A stretch of DNA of 13,594 nt, taken from the NCBI GenBank assembly GCA_041168905.1, contig JBEEJZ010000186.1, forward strand, positions 1 through 13,594, read 5' to 3'. Made by a program: the position numbers and the translations under genes. The stretch comes from JBEEJZ01 sp041168905. Lineage in GTDB: Bacteria > Pseudomonadota > Gammaproteobacteria > Burkholderiales > Burkholderiaceae_C. This document shows, piece after piece, positions 5,486-11,984 of this stretch (within the stretch, counting starts at the first letter, position 1; every line of letters begins with the position of its first letter). The notes below the pieces were generated by a model. That model did not search any database and was not told where the DNA came from. It saw only the letters and a list, made by a program, of their open reading frames with translations.

Positions 5486-6709
5486 ATGAGTAACACCGAC
5501 GACACCCCACCTGAACACAGATTGCCCCTGACTGGCCTGCGCGTGGTGGAATTCACACACATGGTGATGGGGCCTACCTGCGGCATGGTGCTGGCGGATC
5601 TGGGGGCCGAGGTCATCAAGGTTGAGCCCGCTGAAGGCGACCGCACCCGCCATTTGCTGGGTGCCGGTGCGGGATTTTTCCCGATGTTCAACCGCAACAA
5701 GAAGAGCATAGCGATCAATTTGCACACGCCCGAAGGTGCCGAGCTGGCGCGCAGACTGGCAGCCAGTGCCGATGTCGTTGCCGAGAACTTCAAACCCGGC
5801 ACCATGAAGAAGTACGGCCTGGACTACGAGGCGCTCTCAAAAGTCAACGAGCGCCTGATCTACGTCAGCCACAAGGGCTTTTTGCCAGGGCCCTACGACC
5901 ACCGTACTGCGCTGGATGAAGTGGTGCAAATGATGGGCGGCCTGGCCTACATGACGGGTCGGCCGGGTGATCCCCTGCGTGCTGGCACCAGCGTGAACGA
6001 CATCATGGGCGGCATGTTTGGTGCCATTGGCGTGCTGGGTGCGCTCATACAGCGCGGCATCAGCGGACGCGGGCAGGAAGTGCAAAGTGCCTTGTACGAG
6101 AACAACGTTTTTCTGGTCGGTCAGCACATGCTGCAGTACGCCATCACCGGCAAGCCCGCGTCGCCCATGCCTGATCGCATTTCAGCTTGGGCGGTGTACG
6201 ACGTGTTCACCGTGAAAGATGGGGAACAGATTTTTCTGGCGGCGGTCAGCGATGCGCAATGGGCCGTTTTTTGCGATGCGCTGGGCTTTTCGGATTTGAA
6301 GGCTCAGGCTCGCTATGCCACTAACAACGACCGTGTGGCTCTGCGTCACGAGCTCATGCCCGTGCTGCGCGAGCGCCTGGCGTCACATCGCGCGTCCGAT
6401 CTGGCAGCCTTGTTCGAGCGCGTGGGGCTGCCATTTGCGCCCATCCGAAAACCTGAGGAGCTGTTTGAGGACGAACACCTGCTGGCCACCGGCGGGCTGG
6501 CCGATATCACCTTGCCAGACGGGGAACGTGCGGGCCAGACTGCAAAGACCACCTTGTTCCCGTTCACCATGGGCGGAGAGCGCCTGGGCGTGCGTCTGCA
6601 ACCGCCCACCAAGGGCGAGCACACCGTTGAAGTGCTGACCAGTCTGGGTTACGACGAAGCCAGTATCAAAGACTTGATGGCGCGTGGTGCGCTGGGGATG
6701 CCCGCATAG
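5486..6709 (+). CDS. Family III CoA-transferase (CaiB/Frc/BaiF type)
   Basis: The 407-residue enzyme moves coenzyme A between a CoA thioester and a free carboxylic acid in the cytoplasm through aspartyl-CoA intermediates. The family start is clear: GLRVVEFTHMVMGPTCG (17-33) and LADLGAEVIKVE (36-47), then FNRNKKSIAINL (68-79) and the ADVVAENFKPGTMKKYGL segment (95-112). Asp172, in SVNDIMGGMFGAIG, lies where the catalytic aspartate of formyl-CoA transferase (Asp169) is expected. Length is typical of the family. The acyl substrate cannot be read from the sequence; the neighbours offer no pathway (no dehydrogenase, hydratase or ligase alongside). The gene is divergent from the attH-like gene, and its last 44 bases overlap the 3' end of the GGDEF-EAL gene on the other strand. 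There is no usable Shine-Dalgarno at the chosen ATG, but the protein N-terminus fits the family. Confidence 0.92.
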   Translation: MSNTDDTPPEHRLPLTGLRVVEFTHMVMGPTCGMVLADLGAEVIKVEPAEGDRTRHLLGAGAGFFPMFNRNKKSIAINLHTPEGAELARRLAASADVVAENFKPGTMKKYGLDYEALSKVNERLIYVSHKGFLPGPYDHRTALDEVVQMMGGLAYMTGRPGDPLRAGTSVNDIMGGMFGAIGVLGALIQRGISGRGQEVQSALYENNVFLVGQHMLQYAITGKPASPMPDRISAWAVYDVFTVKDGEQIFLAAVSDAQWAVFCDALGFSDLKAQARYATNNDRVALRHELMPVLRERLASHRASDLAALFERVGLPFAPIRKPEELFEDEHLLATGGLADITLPDGERAGQTAKTTLFPFTMGGERLGVRLQPPTKGEHTVEVLTSLGYDEASIKDLMARGALGMPA

Positions 6710-9155
6710 ACATGTAATCCTCGAACGCTTCCACGCTGAGTGGTCGGGAATACAAATAACCTTGACCGTAGTCGCATCCGTAGTCGAGCAGCAAATCACG
6801 CTGCTCAGCCGTTTCCACCCCCTCAGCCACCACCTTCATGCCTAGCGCATGCGCCATGGTGATGATCGCCCGGCACAGCGCCAGGTCGCGGGAGCCAGCG
6901 GTCAGGTTGCGGACAAACGCCTGGTCTATCTTGATGACGTCGATGGCGAATTTCTGCAGGTAGGTGAGTGATGAATATCCAGTGCCAAAGTCGTCCAGGG
7001 AAACGGCGACTCCGGCGTTTCTGAGCGATAGGAGGTGTTCGGTCACCGAGGCGCTGGTTTCCAGCAGCAGGCCTTCGGTGATCTCGACGGCCACGCAAGA
7101 GCCCGGGAGATTCAGCCCGGCCAGAAAGTCCGTCCACAGACTGTGGTTGCGGTTTTCAGCGTGAAACTGGGCGGGTGATTTGTTGACGCTGATCTGGAAG
7201 TTGGGGTGATAGGTCTGGCGCCAGCGTGCCACCTGGGCGGCTGCCTGACGGAACACCCAGTCACCGATGTCGATGATCATGCCCGTGGTCTCGGCAATGC
7301 CGATGAATTGGGCCGGACTCACCAGCCCACGCTGAGGGTGGTGCCAGCGCAGCAGGGCCTCGGCCTTGTCGACCTGGCCGGTGGCCAAGTTCACGATGGG
7401 TTGGTAGACCACTTCAAATTGGTTCAGGGCCAGGCCGCGGCGCAAATCTGCCGCCAGCCGGGCACGGTTTTGCGCCTCTTGCTGCAACTGGGGCTTGAAA
7501 AAGCTGTAGCGATTGCGTCCGCCCCCCTTGGAAACGTATAGCGCCTGATCGGCGTGTTTGAGCAGGTCCTCTGCGATTCGACCATCCTGCGGGTACAAGG
7601 CAACGCCCACGCTGGCCGATATGAACACCTGCTCGCCACCCAGGATGAAGCCCTGGGCAAGTGAGTCCAGCAGGACCTGGAGCTGGTGCGGCAACAGCGA
7701 GGGGCGCACTTCGTTCATGACCACGGTGAATTCATCACCACCCATCCGCGCAACTGTGTCCTGGTGGCCCATGCAGGCCTGAATTCGTTGGGCCGCCTGC
7801 AACAGGAGCAGGTCGCCATGGTCATGGCCCAAGGTGTCGTTGATCTCCTTGAAGTGATCGAGGTCGATGAACAGCAAGGCCATCACTTGTCCGGTCGCCT
7901 TGGCCTGCTGCAGGGCCGTCTCCAGGCGCTGACGCATCATGCGCCGATTGGGCAAATTGGTGAGGGGGTCAAAGTGGGCCTGCTGCCAGATCAGGTTTTC
8001 GGAATGCTTGCGTTCGGTGATGTCGGTGTGCGTGCCTATCATGCGCAAGGGATTGCCGGCAGCATCGCGGCTGATAACCATGCCACGGCTCAGCACCCAT
8101 TTCCATTCACCATTGGCCATGCGGACGCGGTGTTCATTGCGATAACTGCTGGTCTGGCCACTGAAATGGGCCTGCCGATCGGCGTGCATGCGGGCACGGT
8201 CCTCGGGGTGGGTCAATTCGTCAAGGATGTCGGCGTGGTTGACTTTGGCATCGTCACCCAGGCCGTACATCTGCCGAAAGCGGTCGGAAAAATACTCCAG
8301 GCCGGTGTCCACGTGCCAGTCCCACAGGCCATCGCCGGTACTTTCCAGCGCCAGTTTCCAGCGTTCTTCCTGGGTTTTCAGCTCTGATTCAGCCAACTTG
8401 CGTGCCGTGATGTCCAGCATCACGCCAACACGGGTGTAGCCCTCGTCGCAAGTCGCCGCCGGGGAGGAGGACATGTGCACCCATTTGAGCGTGCCGTCTG
8501 GTAGCAGCACCCGGTATTCGATGCTCAGGGCAGTGCCTGCCTGGATGGACTGCACCACCTCGCGCATGATCCACTCTTGATCGTCCGGGTGACGCAGATT
8601 GCGAAGAATGGCGCCGTCTGCCACCACTTCCTGGGGCGACACCCGGAACAAGTCCGTGACCCCGTCGCTCACGAAGGTGTAGCGGGCAATGCCATCCGGC
8701 CCGAACACGATGCGATAGACCATGCCCGGCACCCGGGAGGTGATTTGTCGGAGCAGAGCCTCACTGCCCTCCAGGGCAAACTGTGCGCGGCGACTGGCAG
8801 AGATGTCGAGGACAGTGCCCTCGTAGAACTCAATATTTCCCCAGGCGTCCTGCACCGCGTGTGCGTATTCCTGAACCCAGATCTTTTCGCGAGTTTTGTG
8901 GCGGTGGACCTCAGAGACGAAGTCCAGTACCTGACCGTCGCGTGCCATCAGGCGCATGAACTCATCGCGTCGAGCTGGGTCTGCGTACCACTGATGCGCT
9001 ATGTCGTTGAAGCTCCTGAGCAACTCATCTTCGCTTGCGTAGCCGTTCAATGCGACCAGGGCTGCGTTCGCGCGGAGCATTCGTCCATCCGGGCTGGATC
9101 GGTAGGCCCCGATGGGCAACAACTCGAACATGCTCGATAAAGGCTGGGGTTCCAT
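6666..9155 (-). CDS. PAS-PAS-PAS-GGDEF-EAL cyclic-di-GMP signalling protein
   Basis: This is an 829-residue soluble sensor-enzyme that makes and/or breaks cyclic di-GMP. No membrane helix or signal peptide is seen. Three PAS domains with PAC tails are present at about 9-125, 130-255 and 262-385, each ending in a DIT/DIS-type PAC motif. The GGDEF domain spans about 390-555 with an intact GGDEF at 472-476. The product-inhibition RxxD site is degenerate: GHQD at 463-466 lacks the arginine. The EAL domain spans about 565-815, with EAL at 599-601, N658, E691, DDFGTGYSSL (721-730), K742, E778 and GQGY all present, so phosphodiesterase activity is expected. The gene starts 64 bases after the FtsX permease on the same strand and could share its transcript. 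The ATG at 9155 has no clear Shine-Dalgarno; an ATG 8 codons later is an alternative. Confidence 0.95.
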   Translation of the reverse strand: MEPQPLSSMFELLPIGAYRSSPDGRMLRANAALVALNGYASEDELLRSFNDIAHQWYADPARRDEFMRLMARDGQVLDFVSEVHRHKTREKIWVQEYAHAVQDAWGNIEFYEGTVLDISASRRAQFALEGSEALLRQITSRVPGMVYRIVFGPDGIARYTFVSDGVTDLFRVSPQEVVADGAILRNLRHPDDQEWIMREVVQSIQAGTALSIEYRVLLPDGTLKWVHMSSSPAATCDEGYTRVGVMLDITARKLAESELKTQEERWKLALESTGDGLWDWHVDTGLEYFSDRFRQMYGLGDDAKVNHADILDELTHPEDRARMHADRQAHFSGQTSSYRNEHRVRMANGEWKWVLSRGMVISRDAAGNPLRMIGTHTDITERKHSENLIWQQAHFDPLTNLPNRRMMRQRLETALQQAKATGQVMALLFIDLDHFKEINDTLGHDHGDLLLLQAAQRIQACMGHQDTVARMGGDEFTVVMNEVRPSLLPHQLQVLLDSLAQGFILGGEQVFISASVGVALYPQDGRIAEDLLKHADQALYVSKGGGRNRYSFFKPQLQQEAQNRARLAADLRRGLALNQFEVVYQPIVNLATGQVDKAEALLRWHHPQRGLVSPAQFIGIAETTGMIIDIGDWVFRQAAAQVARWRQTYHPNFQISVNKSPAQFHAENRNHSLWTDFLAGLNLPGSCVAVEITEGLLLETSASVTEHLLSLRNAGVAVSLDDFGTGYSSLTYLQKFAIDVIKIDQAFVRNLTAGSRDLALCRAIITMAHALGMKVVAEGVETAEQRDLLLDYGCDYGQGYLYSRPLSVEAFEDYMSMRASPAHHAPSSL

Positions 9156-9219
9156 GGGGCAGGGCGGCGACTTCTGGTGAAAATGGGCGCGGCGCAGTAT
9201 CGCAGTTTCGGGTCGCGTC

Positions 9220-11790
9220 TTACCAGTCTTCCTTCACCGCCATGAGCGCATCCCGCCCAGCAGCGGCCCGTCCTGCCAGCCATGCTGTGGCCGAACCAGC
9301 CACCACCAGCACCGCACACATGATGGCCAGGCGCATCCAGGGCAGCATCAAGTCCATGCTCCAGTGAAAACTCTGTGGATTGACGACGTGCACCAGCACC
9401 ACTGCCACTGCCAGACCCAGGCCTACGCCAGCCACGGCACCCACAGCCGTCCAGGCCAGGCCTTCACCCGCCACCACGGTCAATATTTGCCGCCTCGTCA
9501 GACCCAGATGGGCCAGCAGTCCGAACTCCTTGCGCCGGGCCAGAACCTGCGCGCTGAAGGACGCAGCCACACCAAACAGACCGATGGCCATGGCCACGGC
9601 CTGCAGCCAGTAGGTCACCGCAAAGCTGCGATCAAAGATGCGCAGGGTGGTTGCACGTATTTGCGTCGCTGAGGCCACTTCGAGCAGGTCGCCAGCACCT
9701 CGCTCGCGGGCGTCTGCTGCGGCGCGCAAAGCCTGTTCCACGCTCGCGGGGTCGGCACCTGCCTTGAGCCACAGCGCGATGTCGCTGGTCTGGCGTTCAC
9801 CTGTCAGGCGCACATCGTCCTCGCGGCCCAGGGCAATGGTGCCGAACTGGCGTGCGTAGTCGCGCCAGATGCCTGCGACGAAAAAAGAGGTGCCGCCGGT
9901 GGCCGCACCTGGCCTCCAGGCCGTGGACAAGGCTGTCAGCTCGGTGCCCAGCCGTGCACCATAGAGGTCGACCATCGCTTCGCTCACGTAGATGCCCACC
10001 CGGCCCTCTGGGATCGCCAGGGGCCCGGCCACTAGCGGTAACTGGGCCTCGGGTGAGTTCAACTCGCGCGCAATCAGTGCCACTGGCGGTCGGTCGGGGG
10101 CGAGCTGAATTTCCCGCAAGCGGCTGGTGCTCAGGCGCGCGACACCCGGCACATTCGCGATCGCCAGTACCGTTTCGGGGTCGATGTAGGCGGTGTCCGT
10201 GGCGCTGGCCTGGCGTGCGCTGCGCACAAACAGATCGGCAGGCAGCACCACGTCCAGCCATAGACTGACGGAGTGGCGAAAACTGGCCACCATCACAGTC
10301 AATGCCACTGCCAGACTGAGCGACGCCACCACGCCGCTGACTGCTACCGAAGCGCTCTCTCTGACCCGGCGAGCCCGCTCAACTGCCAGCATGGGCAGCA
10401 CGCGATGCCTCAGCCAAGGCGCGACCCCGTCGTACATCAGTCCTACCAGCGCGGGCAGGGCCGTGATGCCACCTACCAGCAAGGCCGCCACGGACAGATA
10501 GGCAGCCAGGGCGAGTCCCTTGACCGGCGGCAGCAGTGCCAGGCCCAAGGCCGCCAGCATCAAGGCGATGCTCCACCAGGGTTTAGCTTGGCGTTTTCCT
10601 GCAGCTCCCAAGCCCTTCAGGGTCTGAGCTGTGGGCAGCTGCTGCGCTGTGCGGGCCGGCCACCAGCCGCCGAGCAGGGCGGCGAGCACGCCCAGGCCCG
10701 CATAGGCCAGTGCCACCCAGGGTTCCATTTGCAGCGTGGGGGCAATGCTAGAAAAATAACCGCCCCCCAAATCGCCACCCAGTAGACGCAGGGCCAACGC
10801 AGCCAGGCCACTACCCAGGGCGACGCCCAAACCGCTGCCCAGCAAACCGAGTGCCAGTGATTCCCATAAGACGAGCTGCAAGCGCTCGCGGCCGGTCAGG
10901 CCCAGAACCCCGAGCAGTGCGAATTGCTGCGCACGCTTGGCCACGCTAAGTGAGAGCACAGAAAACACCAAGAAAGCGCCGGTGAACAACGCCACCAGGG
11001 CCAGCACCGTCAGGTTGACGCGGTAAGCGCTGGAAAGCTGGTTGATGCGCTGTGTCTCGTCTGCAGGGCGCACGGCGGTGACCGAGCCGCCCAATCCTAG
11101 ATCCGACAGCAAGGCGTCGGCGCTGGCTCCTGGCTGCAAGCGCAGGTCAATGTGACTGAGCTGCCCCGCTTTACCAAAAATATCCTGCGCAGCACCCAGG
11201 TCCATCACCGCCAGCGCTCGCCCGCCCGCGGACACCGTGCCGGCAATGTAGGCGTTAGCCAATCCCGGGCCGGATTGAACCTGCAGCGTCTGCGTGCCAA
11301 CGTGGCTGGCAGCCCCAGCCAATAGCGCCATCGCAGCTGGATTCAGGAACAGCTGATCAGGCCTGAAGATCAGCCACCGATCCGCCTGTGGGTTGGCCGT
11401 CGGGAGTGCTTGAGGTAACAGTGCGGGTGACAGGGTGGCGGCCACCAGCACGTCGATGCCCAGAATGCGCAACGGCTGGCGCTGGCCGCCCTCGGTTAAG
11501 GCATAGGTATGGAGCTCGAGCATGGGCGAGGCCAGAGCCACGGCTGGGTGGGCGGCCACCCTGGCATACAGGTTTTCGTCCAATACCCCGGTGGTGGCGC
11601 GCAGCGACAGGTCGGGTTGCCCGTTCACGGAACGCACTGCCGTGGAAAATTCGTTCAGCGCAGAGGCATTGATCAGGTGCACCGCCAGCGCCAGGGCCAC
11701 GCCCAGCATCACGGCCACCACGGCAGCGGCATTTCGCCAAGGGTGGTGGCGCAATTCTTGGAAAGAGTAGGTGCGCAAAAGGTCAAGCAT
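9220..11790 (-). CDS. FtsX-type ABC transporter permease, two FtsX units (YbbP-like)
   Basis: The 856-residue inner-membrane permease resembles YbbP and AttH-associated permeases. It has about ten membrane helices: one near 20-42, three at about 258-284, 307-337 and 357-377, two or three around 406-452, one at 481-504 and three at the C-terminus (722-748, 770-802, 819-842). Two large periplasmic regions (about 43-255 and 505-720) separate them. FtsX-unit motifs are seen after the second and the eighth helices (AKRAQQFALLGVLGLTGRER, 284-303, and ARRKEFGLLAHLGLTRRQIL, 751-770). This design is that of mechanotransmission permeases that act on lipids or lipoproteins at the inner membrane. An ATP-binding subunit is required, but none is encoded in this window. 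The gene is divergent from icd. No strong Shine-Dalgarno precedes the ATG, but the N-terminus (LLRTYSFQELRHHPWRN) looks native. Confidence 0.92.
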   Translation of the reverse strand: MLDLLRTYSFQELRHHPWRNAAAVVAVMLGVALALAVHLINASALNEFSTAVRSVNGQPDLSLRATTGVLDENLYARVAAHPAVALASPMLELHTYALTEGGQRQPLRILGIDVLVAATLSPALLPQALPTANPQADRWLIFRPDQLFLNPAAMALLAGAASHVGTQTLQVQSGPGLANAYIAGTVSAGGRALAVMDLGAAQDIFGKAGQLSHIDLRLQPGASADALLSDLGLGGSVTAVRPADETQRINQLSSAYRVNLTVLALVALFTGAFLVFSVLSLSVAKRAQQFALLGVLGLTGRERLQLVLWESLALGLLGSGLGVALGSGLAALALRLLGGDLGGGYFSSIAPTLQMEPWVALAYAGLGVLAALLGGWWPARTAQQLPTAQTLKGLGAAGKRQAKPWWSIALMLAALGLALLPPVKGLALAAYLSVAALLVGGITALPALVGLMYDGVAPWLRHRVLPMLAVERARRVRESASVAVSGVVASLSLAVALTVMVASFRHSVSLWLDVVLPADLFVRSARQASATDTAYIDPETVLAIANVPGVARLSTSRLREIQLAPDRPPVALIARELNSPEAQLPLVAGPLAIPEGRVGIYVSEAMVDLYGARLGTELTALSTAWRPGAATGGTSFFVAGIWRDYARQFGTIALGREDDVRLTGERQTSDIALWLKAGADPASVEQALRAAADARERGAGDLLEVASATQIRATTLRIFDRSFAVTYWLQAVAMAIGLFGVAASFSAQVLARRKEFGLLAHLGLTRRQILTVVAGEGLAWTAVGAVAGVGLGLAVAVVLVHVVNPQSFHWSMDLMLPWMRLAIMCAVLVVAGSATAWLAGRAAAGRDALMAVKEDW

Positions 11791-11850
11791 GGCGCGTTGG
11801 AAAGTCGGGTGCTGCAGTATGGCCCACCGTGCGGAAGAAACTGGCTCGGG

Positions 11851-11880
11851 TTGTCACACCGATCTGCCCATTTCTAAATT
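11851..11880 (+). promoter_or_regulatory. Candidate sigma-70 promoter of icd
   Basis: TTGTCA (11851-11856; 5 of 6 with TTGACA) is followed after 18 bases by TAAATT (11875-11880; 4 of 6 with TATAAT). Transcription would begin near 11887, giving a leader of about 95 bases before the icd ATG. The leader holds the duplicated initiation region at 11901-11916. It is the best promoter-like pair in the 191-base divergent region between the permease gene and icd. Confidence 0.4.
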
Positions 11881-11900
11881 CTTGATGTAAGCAGTCGGTT

Positions 11901-11916
11901 GTAAGGAGACTCCCTG
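11901..11916 (+). repeat. Upstream copy of the icd translation-initiation region, ending in CTG
   Basis: GTAAGGAGACTCCCTG matches GTAAGAGGACTCCATG at 11969-11984 in 13 of 16 positions, 68 bases further on. The upstream copy has a strong Shine-Dalgarno (AAGGAG, 11903-11908) at 5 bases from a CTG that occupies the place of the ATG. From that CTG a 10-codon frame runs to TGA at 11944-11946, 35 bases before icd. It could be a standby ribosome site, a tiny leader peptide or a decayed duplicate start. Confidence 0.5.
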
Positions 11917-11968
11917 GAAGTCCGCATTAACATCGACCGTCGTTGATTATTCACCCCATCTACCTAAA

Positions 11969-11984
11969 GTAAGAGGACTCCATG
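11969..11984 (+). repeat. Genuine icd ribosome site and start, downstream copy of the repeat
   Basis: GTAAGAGGACTCCATG carries the Shine-Dalgarno-like AGAGGA (11972-11977) four bases before the ATG at 11982, and is the second member of the 13-of-16 direct repeat with 11901-11916. It supports the chosen start of icd. Its Shine-Dalgarno is weaker than the one in the upstream copy. Confidence 0.55.
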
